From Bacteroides graminisolvens DSM 19988 = JCM 15093 (GTDB lineage Bacteria; Bacteroidota; Bacteroidia; Bacteroidales; Bacteroidaceae), in contig NZ_ATZI01000007.1 in the NCBI RefSeq assembly GCF_000428125.1, positions 62,001-126,000 on the forward strand: a stretch of 64,000 bases of DNA. The letters are read 5' to 3'. Position 1 is the stretch's first letter; each line of letters opens with the position of its first letter. The notes under the pieces were generated by a model. It was not told the DNA's origin. It searched no databases and was given only the letters and a program-made list of their open reading frames with translations. The position numbers were made by a program, and so were the translations under genes. Positions 35,448 through 47,778 of this stretch are shown here, piece after piece.

Positions 35448-36459
35448 ATACGGTAGCTTGCTCTATTAAAAAGTCAACAGCAGGCGGATAAATGCGCACA
35501 TGACTTGCACCCCGAGGCACACTCTTTATCTTCACTGCATATTTATCCTTCCCACCCAAATGGAGCAACTCCTCATAAGACACATTGAGCACAAAATCAT
35601 CGGCATTGATACTCTTGAAGCGACTAACCCCTACCTGAAAAGTAAGTTGTACTTTTGAAGGGAAAGTTCTCAGTACCTTGTCGGCCGGAAAATTAATGCC
35701 CCTGACAGGAACCTCAACGGTCTTCTCAGTGTACAAGTCTATGGGTAATACCATATTCAACTGATCGGGAACAAACTTGGCCCCCTTTACCTTTGAAAGA
35801 GAAATGTGGTGAATGAGGGTATCGGTCATACCCGTGAGATTAAGCCGTTGCGTATAAGCAGCCGTCAACGTATCTAAAATAAAGGGAGGCGCATAAACCA
35901 ATACCGAATCGGGAGAAAAGAGCGTATCAGCAATATAATACTGACGGGCCGGTGTTAATTTACCAATGAGCCTAACCGGAACCTTTTTGGATTTCCCTGT
36001 GGAGAAGTAATATTCCAGCGTATCGGGATTCACAGCAAGCAAACGCGTTGAAGCGCCTAACTGTCCGGTTACCTGTTTCTCTATATCTGCCCAATTCACC
36101 TTGACGCGACTACTAGTTGTTTTACTCAACGGAAAGTTCAAAGTGATTGGTAGAAAACTTTTTCCCAGCATGTAATTCAGCAGTACCGTACCCTTATCCT
36201 TTACTTTGATTTTAATCTCAGCAGGCGGTTCTGTTGTCAGCATCACATTATCGGGCACGCCTCTCAGGCGCACAGGAATAGAGAATTCTGTTTCGTAATC
36301 GTTGTTTAGTGTTTGTAAAAGCCAGAACGCACTAGCTATGAAGTAAAAGAATAAAAAAATTAAGAACTCTCTGCTCTTATCACTAAGCAGAAAGCCCTTA
36401 ATCCTTCTTATAGATTTCAAATAAAGACACTTTATGTTCCGTAATCTGAACATGGTCAT
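35437..36459 (-). CDS. YbbR-like domain protein
   Basis: The 340-aa protein has one N-terminal membrane helix (about residues 31-49, FLIFLFFYFIASAFWLLQ) and then tandem YbbR-type beta domains (VRLRGVPDNVMLTTEPPAEIKIKVKDKG; FVPDQLNMVLPIDLYTEKTVEVPVRG). In other bacteria YbbR/CdaR proteins influence diadenylate cyclase; no CdaA gene is adjacent here, so the role is open. It lies in the conserved operon between yajC and coaE. Confidence 0.85.
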   Translation of the reverse strand: MTMFRLRNIKCLYLKSIRRIKGFLLSDKSREFLIFLFFYFIASAFWLLQTLNNDYETEFSIPVRLRGVPDNVMLTTEPPAEIKIKVKDKGTVLLNYMLGKSFLPITLNFPLSKTTSSRVKVNWADIEKQVTGQLGASTRLLAVNPDTLEYYFSTGKSKKVPVRLIGKLTPARQYYIADTLFSPDSVLVYAPPFILDTLTAAYTQRLNLTGMTDTLIHHISLSKVKGAKFVPDQLNMVLPIDLYTEKTVEVPVRGINFPADKVLRTFPSKVQLTFQVGVSRFKSINADDFVLNVSYEELLHLGGKDKYAVKIKSVPRGASHVRIYPPAVDFLIEQATVYEY

Positions 36460-36474
36460 TATTTATTAAAATCT

Positions 36475-36789
36475 TTATTTTTTCTCAGTATCTGCCGCTG
36501 CCGCGAAAACAGAATTCTTATCTATTCTGACTTTCACATTATCGGCAATTTCAAGAATCACATAATCGTCACCTACTTCTTTTATTTTGCCATAAATACC
36601 ACCGGCAGTAACCACTCTTTGATTTACTTCGAGTGATTTACGGAAGTTGGCAATCTCTTTTTGTTTCTTGTTCTGAGGACGAATCATGAAGAAATACATG
36701 ATAGCAAACATAGCAATCAGCATAATCCACATCATACTTCCTCCTCCTGCTGCAGGAGCTCCTTGCAGAAATACAGTCAATAAAGTCAT
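36475..36789 (-). CDS. yajC: Preprotein translocase subunit YajC
   Basis: 104 aa with a single membrane helix followed by the family signature (MMWIMLIAMFAIMYFFMIRP then QNKKQKE) and a cytoplasmic region with NQRVVTAGGIYGKIKEVGDDYVILEIADNVKVRIDK. YajC associates with SecDF in the Sec translocon. It is placed between nusB and ybbR on the same strand. Confidence 0.95.
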   Translation of the reverse strand: MTLLTVFLQGAPAAGGGSMMWIMLIAMFAIMYFFMIRPQNKKQKEIANFRKSLEVNQRVVTAGGIYGKIKEVGDDYVILEIADNVKVRIDKNSVFAAAADTEKK

Positions 36790-36834
36790 AAAAATCGTTT
36801 TTTAGTTTTTAATCTACTAGTTACAAAGGTATTA

Positions 36835-37758
36835 TTATTTTGTTAGTTTACCTTCCTTTTTCAATTGATTAACTATTCCATCGAGTGTACCATTAATAAA
36901 GCTTCCGCTCTTCGCTGTACTGTAGAGCTTAGCTATTTCAACATACTCATTCAATGAAACACTAATAGGAATATTAGGGAAACTCAAAATCTCAGCCAAA
37001 GCACACTGCATGATAACCACATCCATAAAAGCCACACGATCAAGATCCCAGTTACGGGTATTATCACTGATTAAGTGGCGGTAGTAATCACCGTTCAATA
37101 TCGTTCTGCGGAACAAGCGACGCGCGAACTCCTGGTCCTCATCGTCTTTAAATTCCGGCAGCAAAGGTTGCGAAGCACCTTTGCTTTCTTCAAATCTTTT
37201 GATTGTTTTCAATACGAATGTATCAACAATTTCCTTGTCGTCATTCCAATACAAACTTTGATCTTCCAACACCTGATCAAGCGAATCATTATTAAAAACA
37301 AAAGATTTATATAACTTTCTCCATAACTCACGATCGGCTTCATAAGAAGAATCGGAAGAAGCCATATACTCCTTATACAAATCAGAAGCAGTGATCTTGT
37401 CATAAAGTTCTTTCACGAATTCCTGATCGTTATCCCAGGTTTTCTTTTGGTTGGAGATAAACTCCAGTAATTGTTTATTAACCTCAAGCTGAGCAACAAA
37501 CTTGTTTTCAATGAACTTCATGTTGGGTGATAAATCTTCCGAAGTCGGTGCTAATTTAGCTTTTCCCGCATCAACACGCTTTTGTGCGTAGTTCGTCAAA
37601 GCAACCATCAACATCAGCAGGTAATTATACAAGTCATAAGCCTTTGAAAGGCTAAAAAACAATTCTTTCTCCGCTGAGTCTAAATTTTTGCTGCCGTTCT
37701 GATAGTACGCATACACTAGCTGTATGATTTTAAGACGAATAAGAACTCTGTTAATCAT
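36835..37758 (-). CDS. nusB: Transcription antitermination factor NusB
   Basis: 307 aa, about twice the E. coli length, as usual for Bacteroidetes: an N-terminal helical extension (MINRVLIRLKIIQLVYAYYQ) and a C-terminal NusB core (about 190-300) with WDLDRVAFMDVVIMQCALAEIL and IPISVSLNEYVEIAKLYSTAKSGSFINGTLDGIVNQL. Part of the rRNA antitermination complex. First gene of the nusB-yajC-ybbR-coaE run. Confidence 0.93.
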   Translation of the reverse strand: MINRVLIRLKIIQLVYAYYQNGSKNLDSAEKELFFSLSKAYDLYNYLLMLMVALTNYAQKRVDAGKAKLAPTSEDLSPNMKFIENKFVAQLEVNKQLLEFISNQKKTWDNDQEFVKELYDKITASDLYKEYMASSDSSYEADRELWRKLYKSFVFNNDSLDQVLEDQSLYWNDDKEIVDTFVLKTIKRFEESKGASQPLLPEFKDDEDQEFARRLFRRTILNGDYYRHLISDNTRNWDLDRVAFMDVVIMQCALAEILSFPNIPISVSLNEYVEIAKLYSTAKSGSFINGTLDGIVNQLKKEGKLTK

Positions 37759-37929
37759 AAATTTTAATCAATACTGTTATTAACGAATTGCAAAAGTAGC
37801 TATTTTCGGTGAGTAAACCCAAATAAATCACATTTTTTTGCATAGTATTTGATTCTATGTCCTTTTTCTTTTGACAGTTTAAAAAAAAGTATCAATTTTG
37901 GGCCGACTTTAGAAATTACCCCAAACGTT

Positions 37930-38325
37930 ATGGAAGATTTTAAAAAGAAAAATGCGATGGATTTAAATGATAAGGAGATTGTCTTTTCAAAATCCATTAA
38001 GGCAGGTAAACGCATTTACTACCTTGATGTAAAGAAGAATCGAAAAGATGAAATGTTTCTTGCAATCACAGAGAGCAAGAAAATAGTAATGAGCGAAGGA
38101 GATGATTCTCAGGTTAGTTTCGAAAAACATAAAATCTTTTTATATAAAGAAGATTTTGAGAAATTCATGACCGGACTAACACAAGCAATTGCTTTCATCA
38201 ACAAGAAACAACCGTTAGCACTTGATGATAGTGACAAAAAGGAAAAGCTTGAGGTTGATTTAGAAGAAAATCTAGGCAAAACAGAGATTGGAACGGAAAT
38301 AAAGTTTGATATAGACTTCGAATAA
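37930..38325 (+). CDS. PUR-domain (DUF3276) nucleic-acid-binding protein
   Basis: 131 aa from ATG 37930 (MEDFKKKNAMDLNDKEIVFSK). The central part IKAGKRIYYLDVKKNRKDEMFLAITESKK...FEKHKIFLYKEDFEKFMTGLTQAI is the single PUR repeat of the bacterial Pur-alpha-like family, which binds single-stranded DNA and RNA as a dimer. The C-terminus is acidic and unstructured. Divergent from nusB. The exact cellular role is unknown. Confidence 0.85.
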   Translation: MEDFKKKNAMDLNDKEIVFSKSIKAGKRIYYLDVKKNRKDEMFLAITESKKIVMSEGDDSQVSFEKHKIFLYKEDFEKFMTGLTQAIAFINKKQPLALDDSDKKEKLEVDLEENLGKTEIGTEIKFDIDFE

Positions 38326-38360
38326 TCATCGGATTGCTTTGATAAATCAAACGAAAAGCG

Positions 38361-38417
38361 TACTTTTGCACCGCTTTTTGCAACATCGTGTGATATACCA
38401 CATCGTGTGATGGTGAG
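38361..38417 (+). promoter_or_regulatory. rplY promoter and leader with a 12-bp direct repeat
   Basis: -7 TACTTTTG at 38361-38368 fits TAnnTTTG. In the leader, ACATCGTGTGAT occurs twice (38383-38394 and 38400-38411); the second copy can close a CATC-gtgt-GATG hairpin. The leader to the rplY ATG is about 90 nt. Confidence 0.5.
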
Positions 38418-38466
38418 TTAAGCAAACAAATAAACTTAATTTAGAGTAACACAAAAAAATTAAAAA

Positions 38467-39054
38467 ATGAAATCAATTGAAGTAAAAGGTACTGCAAGAA
38501 CCATTGCAGAACACTCTTCAGAGCAGAGCAGAGCTCTAAAAGCACTTCGTAAAAACAACTGTGTACCTTGCGTACTTTACGGAGCAGGTGACAATGTTCA
38601 CTTTACAGTAACAAATGACGAGGTTCGTAATCTTATTTACACTCCTCACATTTATGTAGTTGATTTGGATATCGACGGTAAGAAAGTAAAAGCAATTTTG
38701 AAAGATGTTCAATTCCATCCGGTAAAAGATACCATCCTTCATATCGACTTCTTCCAGATTGACGAATTAAAGCCTATCATTATGGAAGTTCCTGTTCAAT
38801 TGGAAGGTCTTGCTGAAGGTGTTAAAGCCGGTGGTAAATTAACTCTGCAAATGCGTAAGTTGAAAGTGAAAGCTTTATACAATGTAATCCCTGAGAAGTT
38901 GACTGTAAAAGTTGCTCACCTCGGTTTGGGTAAAACTGTAAAAGTTGGCGAACTTTCTTATGAAGGACTTACTCTTCTGAACGCAAAAGAAGCTGTTGTA
39001 TGCGCTGTTCAATTGACACGTGCTGCAAGAGGTTTGGCTGCTGCAGGTAAGTAA
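38467..39054 (+). CDS. rplY: 50S ribosomal protein L25 (CTC/TL5 form)
   Basis: 195 aa: N-terminal 5S-rRNA-binding L25 domain (KALRKNNCVPCVLYGAGDNVHFTV, DVQFHPVKDTILHIDFFQI) followed by the C-terminal beta domain of the long CTC form (PVQLEGLAEGVKAGGKLTLQMRKLKVKAL). A short Ala-rich tail follows. First gene of the rplY-pth-S4 cluster. Confidence 0.96.
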   Translation: MKSIEVKGTARTIAEHSSEQSRALKALRKNNCVPCVLYGAGDNVHFTVTNDEVRNLIYTPHIYVVDLDIDGKKVKAILKDVQFHPVKDTILHIDFFQIDELKPIIMEVPVQLEGLAEGVKAGGKLTLQMRKLKVKALYNVIPEKLTVKVAHLGLGKTVKVGELSYEGLTLLNAKEAVVCAVQLTRAARGLAAAGK

Positions 39055-39086
39055 TCAGATATTTTCCCTTCGGGGATAAAAAGAAG

Positions 39087-39142
39087 CGCAGATTAACGCA
39101 GAGGATACAGCATCAAGTTGTGTCAATCTGCGATAATTTGCG
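39087..39142. repeat. REP-like hairpin between rplY and pth
   Basis: CGCAGATTAACGCAGA (39087-39102) and TCTGCGATAATTTGCG (39127-39142) are inverse with 14 of 16 matches. The internally repeated CTGCG/CGCAGA units look like a dispersed intergenic repeat; other copies cannot be checked here. Confidence 0.55.
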
Positions 39143-39164
39143 TTTTTCATTTAAATAATAAGCA

Positions 39165-39728
39165 ATGAAATATTTAATTGTAGGACTCGGAAACATTGGT
39201 CCCGAATACCATGAAACACGCCACAACATAGGCTTTATGGTAGTAGATGCATTCGCAAAAGAAGCCGGAAAATCATTTGTTGACGGGCGATACGGATTTA
39301 CAACCTCCGTCTCCGTTAAAGGTAGGCAGCTTTTGCTACTGAAGCCCTCCACCTATATGAACCTGAGCGGTAATGCAGTTCGCTACTGGATGCAGAAGGA
39401 AAATATTCCTTTGGAGAATGTGCTCATTATTGTTGATGATCTGGCCTTGCCTTTTGGTACCCTTCGTTTAAAAAGCAAAGGAAGCGATGCCGGGCACAAC
39501 GGTTTGAAACACATTGCAGCCACTTTGGGCACTACGAATTATGCACGTCTGCGTTTCGGTATCGGCAATGAGTTTCCCAGAGGGGGGCAAATTGATTTCG
39601 TTCTGGGACACTTTGAAGAGGAAGATTGGAAGACCATGGACGAACGCCTGAAAACTGCCGGCGAAATCATCAAAAGCTTTTGTTTGGCAGGTATTGATAT
39701 TACCATGAATCAATTTAATAAAAAATAA
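39165..39728 (+). CDS. pth: Peptidyl-tRNA hydrolase
   Basis: 187-aa enzyme that frees tRNAs from stalled peptidyl-tRNA. Motifs: [29 protein letters not shown] with the catalytic His near residue 20, [16 protein letters not shown], and the [12 protein letters not shown] loop. Usual length. It follows rplY, as in many bacteria, and is followed 5 bp later by an S4-domain gene. Confidence 0.97.
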   Translation: MKYLIVGLGNIGPEYHETRHNIGFMVVDAFAKEAGKSFVDGRYGFTTSVSVKGRQLLLLKPSTYMNLSGNAVRYWMQKENIPLENVLIIVDDLALPFGTLRLKSKGSDAGHNGLKHIAATLGTTNYARLRFGIGNEFPRGGQIDFVLGHFEEEDWKTMDERLKTAGEIIKSFCLAGIDITMNQFNKK

Positions 39729-39733
39729 ATAAT

Positions 39734-40150
39734 ATGCCCGAAGCCAGAATTGATAAGTGGATGTGGGCTGTACGTATCTTCAAAACACGTACCATCGCCG
39801 CAGAAGCTTGTAAAAAAGGAAGAGTAACCATTAACGGTTCGCAGGTTAAAGCAGCCAGAATGATAAAACCCAATGATGTGATTCAGGTGAAAAAGCCACC
39901 CATCATTTATTCATTCAAGGTGTTGCAGGCCATTGAAAAACGGGTGGGCGCCAAGCTTGTACCCGAAGTGATGGAGAACGTTACCACTCCCGATCAATAC
40001 GAATTGCTTGAGATGAGTAAAGTGAGCGGATTTGTAGACAGAGCACGAGGGACCGGTCGCCCCACTAAAAAAGACCGCCGTAGCTTGGAAGACTTTACCG
40101 ACCCCGAATTCATGGACGATTTTGATTTCGACTTTGATTTTGAGGAGTAA
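39734..40150 (+). CDS. S4-domain RNA-binding protein (Hsp15-like)
   Basis: 138 aa. The N-terminal half is an S4 domain (RIDKWMWAVRIFKTRTIAAEACKKGRVTINGSQVKAARMIKPNDVIQV), as in Hsp15/HslR, which binds stalled 50S subunits carrying peptidyl-tRNA. This suits its place directly after pth. The C-terminus contains RGTGRPTKKDRRSLEDF and ends in an Asp/Phe-rich acidic tail. Confidence 0.92.
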   Translation: MPEARIDKWMWAVRIFKTRTIAAEACKKGRVTINGSQVKAARMIKPNDVIQVKKPPIIYSFKVLQAIEKRVGAKLVPEVMENVTTPDQYELLEMSKVSGFVDRARGTGRPTKKDRRSLEDFTDPEFMDDFDFDFDFEE

Positions 40151-40205
40151 CACCACCGTAAACAAATCGTTGCACACAGTTGTGAGCATGGACATACCGA
40201 CATAA

Positions 40206-40263
40206 AATATCCCCTTGATTCAATTGGCTTTATTAATGAACCAAACAGAATCAAGGGGATATT
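40206..40263. terminator. Bidirectional terminator between the pth operon and the HIT gene
   Basis: 16-bp perfect stem AATATCCCCTTGATTC / GAATCAAGGGGATATT with T-rich tracts on both exits. It serves the converging transcripts. Confidence 0.88.
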
Positions 40264-40283
40264 CTTTTATACGAACTACGTAA

Positions 40284-40709
40284 TTATAAATGAGCCTTCA
40301 CAGCGTCAATCAGCTGCTTATATTCTTCTTCAGAAAGGTATACTTTGCCGGGATTCATTTGAAAAGTGCTTCCATAATCGGGTCCGTCAACATATTTAGG
40401 AGCCAAATGAAAATGCAGGTGAGATAACTTATCGGAATAAGCTCCGTAGTTTATCTTTTCCGGATGAAAAGCTTTATCCATAGCGCGGGTCACGCGTGCC
40501 ACATCGGCCATAAATGCATTCCGGTCTTCATCGCTCAATTCAAAAAGATCGTTCACATGATCTTTATACGCAACCAAACAACGGCCACGGTAAGTTTGTT
40601 CCTTAAACAAAAAAACGCGAGATACACTGAGCTGAGCTATCTCAATCATCAAACTATGCAATGTATCGTTGTTCTGGCAATACAAGCATTCTTTGGGGTC
40701 ACTCTTCAT
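40284..40709 (-). CDS. HIT-family nucleotide-binding protein
   Basis: 141 aa with the histidine triad near the C-terminal third: LSHLHFHLAPKYV (H-x-H-x-H). Cys pairs CLYCQN near the N-terminus are typical of the HIT subgroup that binds zinc. Probably hydrolyses dinucleoside polyphosphates or AMP-linked compounds. Convergent with the S4 gene. Confidence 0.9.
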   Translation of the reverse strand: MKSDPKECLYCQNNDTLHSLMIEIAQLSVSRVFLFKEQTYRGRCLVAYKDHVNDLFELSDEDRNAFMADVARVTRAMDKAFHPEKINYGAYSDKLSHLHFHLAPKYVDGPDYGSTFQMNPGKVYLSEEEYKQLIDAVKAHL

Positions 40710-40753
40710 GATACTTACTTTTATTTATTTACGCAAAAGTACGTATTTCCGGC

Positions 40754-43027
40754 CTATTTGTTGTCTACTTTTTCATTCTTTTGGTTAACTAATTGGTGCA
40801 CATTGTCATTTTCACCAACTACCCACACCACATCACCTTCTTCAAAAGGCGCATTCACATCGGGCGACATCAACGAGTTTCCATCTCTCTCAACCCCTAC
40901 TATCAAACACCTATATTGTTCACGAATGCCCAGGTCGCGAAGTTTGTGGTGCCTGAAAATAGAGCCGGCATCAACAACAAACTGTTTTAAAACCATGGTA
41001 CTATTCTCTATCGCCCCATTGTCTAAAGAAGAGACACTCTCCATCTCACGAGAGAACAGGTTTAGTTGTTCGTCCGTTCCAATCACCTGAATTTTGTCCA
41101 TGGGAAAGATACGTTCCTCGGCTCCCGGAATGTTTATTCGCTTCATCCCTCTGAGAATGGAGACCACATGCACATCATATTTTCTGCCCAGATTCAATTC
41201 TTTCAGCGTACGCCCTGCCCACGCCGATTCACCCGGTACCTCATAATCAGTGAGGTGAATGTCTTGCGACAACAACCTTCCGGCATAGGCAGGCTTCTTC
41301 TCGCCCATGTATTCGGCCTGAAGATCCCGGTAACGAAGGTTCTGAATGAAACGGCGCTCCAAAAAGATAGAATGTCGTTTCAACCGGCGAGAGTACACCA
41401 TGGCCAGTACAGCCAACACAGCTATGCCCAACGCAATTCCGATGGAGGCTTCGAATAGATTGGCTATGATAAACGTGACAAACGAAATGGCCAGTACCAC
41501 ACGAAACACAATGGTAGAAACCAGCGGGCCCCGGTTCACGTGACTGTCATTCCACAGCGTTGTAAATTCTATGGAGTGGTTCTTTTTGACCACGATAGCT
41601 CTTAAGAAGGGCGAAATACAAAGAATCATAAAAGCTGCTCCTAGCAGTGAACTCCAGAAAGCGGGCAAGTTATGGTAGAAAAACGGCATGACGTACCGGA
41701 ACGAAAGCGCAATTACAGCAATACTCAATACGGAATAAACCACGATGATACGCAGCAAAGCAGCAAGAAGCTTCCTCCATAGATTTTCGTGGTTCATCGT
41801 TGTTTCCGTTCCTCGTGAATAACGAGTCAGAAAACGCCGCCACGATCCGGGCAAGTTTCGCTCCAGTCGGTCGGAAACGGGACCCGCTATCCTGATCATA
41901 TAAGGAGTCATAAAGGTAGTTATCACCGAAACAGCTACCACAATGGGATAAAGAAAGTTACTGGTCACCCCTAATGAAACGCCCAGCGAAGCTATGATAA
42001 AAGCAAATTCACCAATCTGAGTCAAGCTGAAGCCGCACTGCATGGCTGTTTTCAATGGCTGTCCGGCCAACACAACGCCAAAGGTGCCGAAGATGGCCTG
42101 TCCGCCAATTACCACCAAGGTAATCACACAAATAGGAACAGCGTATTCTACAATCATAGCGGGGTTAACCATCATGCCCACCGATACGAAAAATACAGCG
42201 CCAAACAAATCCTTCACCGGTTTCACTAGGTGAGAGATAGACTCAGCCTCCACTGTTTCGGCCAAAATAGATCCCATGATAAAAGCACCGAATGCCGCCG
42301 AAAAACCGGTATGCGCCGCTAGCATCACCATGCCAAAACACAAGCCCAAGGAAACAATCAGCAAGGTTTCCTGGTTCATGAGTTTGCGCAACCGTTTCAG
42401 AAACTGAGGGATGAGATAGATGCCCACAATAAACCATAGAATCAGGAAGAAGAGCAACTTGCCAATGCTACCGAACATTTCGACCCCTTCGAAATTGTTT
42501 TTCAGCGCCATGGTTGAAAGCATTACCATCAACACAATGGCCAAGATATCTTCCAGAATCAAGATGCCCAGCACCAGACCGGCAAACTTCTTCTTTCCCA
42601 GTCCCATATCTTCAAAAGCCTTGTAGATAATGGTGGTTGACGACATGGCAATCATTCCTCCTAGGAAGAGACAGTCCATTCGTTTCCAACCAAATGCCAT
42701 GCCCACGCCAATGCCCAGCAATATCATGCAAAAAATCACCGTACAGGCAGCAATAACCGCTGTACCTCCCACCTTGACTATTTTTTTGAAACTGAACTCC
42801 AGTCCCAAAGCAAATAATAAAAAGATAACGCCGATGTCGGCCCACGTCTGAATATTGGCCGTGTCCATCACCGAAGGAGTAAAAGAGATATGCGGGCTAG
42901 ACAAGAATCCAGCCATTACATACCCCAACACCAACGGTTGCTTTAATTTTTTAAATAACAAAGTCATGATGCCGGCCGATATTAAAATCAGTGCCAGGTC
43001 GGCTATCAAGGTAGGTAAATGTGACAT
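40754..43027 (-). CDS. Kef-type cation:proton antiporter with two RCK_C domains
   Basis: The 757-aa inner-membrane transporter has a CPA2-type antiporter domain (about residues 5-390; segments LGYVMAGFLSSPHIS, GGMIAMSSTTIIYKAFEDMGL, AAFGAFIMGSILAE), a second membrane part (about 410-570) and two soluble TrkA_C/RCK_C domains (about 600-670 and 680-750; GESAWAGRTLKEL, GDVVWVVGENDNVHQL). The GLU/GSH-binding KTN domain of KefB/C is absent. Likely K+ or Na+ exchange for H+, gated by a small ligand. Confidence 0.9.
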   Translation of the reverse strand: MSHLPTLIADLALILISAGIMTLLFKKLKQPLVLGYVMAGFLSSPHISFTPSVMDTANIQTWADIGVIFLLFALGLEFSFKKIVKVGGTAVIAACTVIFCMILLGIGVGMAFGWKRMDCLFLGGMIAMSSTTIIYKAFEDMGLGKKKFAGLVLGILILEDILAIVLMVMLSTMALKNNFEGVEMFGSIGKLLFFLILWFIVGIYLIPQFLKRLRKLMNQETLLIVSLGLCFGMVMLAAHTGFSAAFGAFIMGSILAETVEAESISHLVKPVKDLFGAVFFVSVGMMVNPAMIVEYAVPICVITLVVIGGQAIFGTFGVVLAGQPLKTAMQCGFSLTQIGEFAFIIASLGVSLGVTSNFLYPIVVAVSVITTFMTPYMIRIAGPVSDRLERNLPGSWRRFLTRYSRGTETTMNHENLWRKLLAALLRIIVVYSVLSIAVIALSFRYVMPFFYHNLPAFWSSLLGAAFMILCISPFLRAIVVKKNHSIEFTTLWNDSHVNRGPLVSTIVFRVVLAISFVTFIIANLFEASIGIALGIAVLAVLAMVYSRRLKRHSIFLERRFIQNLRYRDLQAEYMGEKKPAYAGRLLSQDIHLTDYEVPGESAWAGRTLKELNLGRKYDVHVVSILRGMKRINIPGAEERIFPMDKIQVIGTDEQLNLFSREMESVSSLDNGAIENSTMVLKQFVVDAGSIFRHHKLRDLGIREQYRCLIVGVERDGNSLMSPDVNAPFEEGDVVWVVGENDNVHQLVNQKNEKVDNK

Positions 43028-43039
43028 TTGCGTATAATC

Positions 43040-44125
43040 TTATTTTCGGAAAGGCAGTTTCACCACCTTCGCTTTTAATTTTCTGCCGCGCACATCCACA
43101 TAAAGTTCAGTGCCCGGCAAGGCCAGTTCGGTTTGCACGTAGCCCATTCCTATGCCCAGCTTGCTGAGAGGCGACATGGTACCCGAGGTGACAACCCCTA
43201 TTTTATCGCCCGCAGCAGCATACAGTTCGTATCCCTGGCGAGGAATGCCCCGGTCAATCATTTCAAAACCAATTAACTTACGGCTAACCCCCTCCTGCTT
43301 TTGTTTCTCGAGCATGGCACGATTGATGAAGTTTTTACCTTCCACAAACTTGGTAATCCAACCCAATCCTGCTTCAATAGGAGAAGTCGTATCATCAATG
43401 TCATTGCCGTACAAACAGAAACCCATCTCCAAACGAAGTGTATCGCGGGCACCCAGTCCCACGGGCTTGATTCCAAACTCCTGCCCCGCTTCAAAAACAG
43501 CATTCCATATAGCATCTGCATGCTCGGGATAGAAATAGAGTTCAAAACCACCGGCACCCGTATAGCCGGTATTCGATACAATAACCTCCTTCACGCCTGC
43601 CATTTCACCCACAACAAATGTGTAGTAATGAATAGCAGAGAGATCCATCCGGGTGAGTTTCTGCAAAGTAGCCAATGCCTGCGGACCCTGCACAGCCAAC
43701 TGCGCCATGTGGTGGGATGCATTTTCGAGTACAGCCCCTTCCGTATTATGATCCACACACCATTTCCAGTCCTTCTCAATGTTCGCTGCATTGACCACCA
43801 GCAGATACTTTTGAGGCTCATACTGATAAACCAACAAATCGTCAACAATCCCCCCTTGTTCGTTTGGGAAGCAAGTATATTGAATCTTTCCGGGTGTTAA
43901 AGCCGCCACATTATTGGATGTCACTTTCTGCAAAAAGTCCAATGCCTTGGGACCTTTTACCCAAAATTCACCCATGTGCGACACATCGAACACGCCCACA
44001 GCTTGGCAAACCGTTAGGTGTTCATCAATAATACCCGAATATTCAATGGGCATGTTGTAACCGGCAAACTCGTGCATTTTAGCACCGAGAGCCACATGTT
44101 TTTCTGTAAATGGAGTGTGTTTCAT
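43040..44125 (-). CDS. gcvT: Glycine cleavage system T protein (aminomethyltransferase)
   Basis: 361 aa from ATG 44125 ([29 protein letters not shown]), the normal T-protein start; an in-frame start 13 codons upstream would overlap pepT. Motifs include [14 protein letters not shown], the folate-binding [17 protein letters not shown] with its Asp, [13 protein letters not shown], and [15 protein letters not shown]. It transfers the methylene group to tetrahydrofolate. gcvH and gcvP are not adjacent. It begins 10 bp after the pepT stop. Confidence 0.96.
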   Translation of the reverse strand: MKHTPFTEKHVALGAKMHEFAGYNMPIEYSGIIDEHLTVCQAVGVFDVSHMGEFWVKGPKALDFLQKVTSNNVAALTPGKIQYTCFPNEQGGIVDDLLVYQYEPQKYLLVVNAANIEKDWKWCVDHNTEGAVLENASHHMAQLAVQGPQALATLQKLTRMDLSAIHYYTFVVGEMAGVKEVIVSNTGYTGAGGFELYFYPEHADAIWNAVFEAGQEFGIKPVGLGARDTLRLEMGFCLYGNDIDDTTSPIEAGLGWITKFVEGKNFINRAMLEKQKQEGVSRKLIGFEMIDRGIPRQGYELYAAAGDKIGVVTSGTMSPLSKLGIGMGYVQTELALPGTELYVDVRGRKLKAKVVKLPFRK

Positions 44126-44135
44126 AGCTATAGGT

Positions 44136-45365
44136 TTATTTATCGGAAGCCACCATTTCGGCAATCTTAACGATTACCTTCATAGCCTTTTCCATGTTCT
44201 GAATAGGTACAAATTCGTAACGACCGTGGAAGTTGATTCCACCGGCAAAAATATTGGGACAAGGTAACCCTTTGAATGAAAGCTGAGCACCGTCGGTACC
44301 TCCGCGAATGGGTTTCACATTAGGCTTCACGCCTACTGCTTCCATAGCAGCAAAAGCCACATCAATGATGTGCATCACAGGTTCAATCTTCTCGCGCATG
44401 TTATAATACTGGTCACGCATTTCGAGCGTAGCCGTTCCCTCGCCAAATTCCGCATTGATTTTGTTTACCAAATGCTGTATCTCCTTCTTTCGGTTTTCAA
44501 ACTTATCGCGGTCATGGTCACGGATAATATAATTCAGTGTAGTTTGCTCCACATCACCCTGCATGCCGTTCAAGTGATAAAATCCTTCGTATTTTTCGGT
44601 ATGCTCAGGCGTTTCGTGACGTGGCAACATGTTAATAAACTGACTGGCTATGCGCATGGAATTAATCATTTTGTTCTTTGCATAACCGGGATGCACGTTG
44701 CGTCCTTTGAAAATAACCTTGGCACCGGCCGCATTGAAGTTTTCAAATTCCAACTCGCCCAGTTCGCCGCCATCCATGGTGTAACCCCATTCGCAGCCAA
44801 ACTTCTCCACATCAAATTTGTGAGCCCCTTCACCAATCTCTTCATCGGGGTTAAAGCCAACACGAATCTTTCCGTGCTTAATTTCAGGATGCTCCATCAG
44901 GTAAACCATTGCCGATACAATTTCGGCTATGCCAGCCTTGTCATCTGCTCCGAGCAATGTTTTGCCATCAGTTACAATCAAATCCTCACCTTTATGGTTT
45001 AGCAGTTCGGGAAACTGTGCAGGCGACAACACAATATTTTCTTCGGCACAAAGCACAATATCACTACCGTCATAGTTTTGCACAATGCGCGGAGACACGT
45101 TCTTGCCCGACATATCGGGGCTAGTGTCCATGTGTGATATAAAGCCGATAGTAGGAACTTCTTTATCCGTATTGGCAGGTAAAGTGGCAAACAAATAGCC
45201 ATTTTCATCCAGTTCCACCTCTTGCAGTCCCAGCGATTCAAGCTCCTCTTTGAGGTATTTGGCAAAAACCATTTGTCCCGGAGTACTGGGAGTCAGCCGT
45301 GTAAGTTCATCAGATTGCGTATCAAAACTCACATATTTCAAGAAACGTTCTGTCAGATTCATCAT
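44136..45365 (-). CDS. pepT: Peptidase T (tripeptidase)
   Basis: The 409-aa zinc aminopeptidase of the M20 family removes N-terminal residues of tripeptides. Metal and catalytic motifs: [11 protein letters not shown] (His, Asp), [13 protein letters not shown], and [15 protein letters not shown]; the C-terminal part has [24 protein letters not shown] with the last His ligand after it. Length normal. Met2 is an alternative start. Forms an operon with gcvT. Confidence 0.96.
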   Translation of the reverse strand: MMNLTERFLKYVSFDTQSDELTRLTPSTPGQMVFAKYLKEELESLGLQEVELDENGYLFATLPANTDKEVPTIGFISHMDTSPDMSGKNVSPRIVQNYDGSDIVLCAEENIVLSPAQFPELLNHKGEDLIVTDGKTLLGADDKAGIAEIVSAMVYLMEHPEIKHGKIRVGFNPDEEIGEGAHKFDVEKFGCEWGYTMDGGELGELEFENFNAAGAKVIFKGRNVHPGYAKNKMINSMRIASQFINMLPRHETPEHTEKYEGFYHLNGMQGDVEQTTLNYIIRDHDRDKFENRKKEIQHLVNKINAEFGEGTATLEMRDQYYNMREKIEPVMHIIDVAFAAMEAVGVKPNVKPIRGGTDGAQLSFKGLPCPNIFAGGINFHGRYEFVPIQNMEKAMKVIVKIAEMVASDK

Positions 45366-45417
45366 ATTATATACTTTAATTATATTTATAGAAGTAGTTT
45401 ATTGTCCGTAAAGGTAA

Positions 45418-45459
45418 AATAAGAGCGGTGAACTCCCAAAGAAATTCACCGCTCTTATT
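45418..45459. terminator. Bidirectional terminator upstream of pepT / after GH97 gene
   Basis: AATAAGAGCGGTGAA / TTCACCGCTCTTATT, a 15-bp perfect stem with a 12-nt loop. It lies 35 bp after the GH97 stop on the minus strand. Confidence 0.85.
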
Positions 45460-45494
45460 GTATAAAAATGATTCTTTTATCAGAAACGCATTCT

Positions 45495-47705
<2,211 letters not shown>

Positions 47706-47778
47706 CTACTCTTGTTGCGTGTGGCTTCAAAAGGTAGTTCCTTTTTCTGAAAACGTTTGCGGAGAGTATCAGCCTTGG

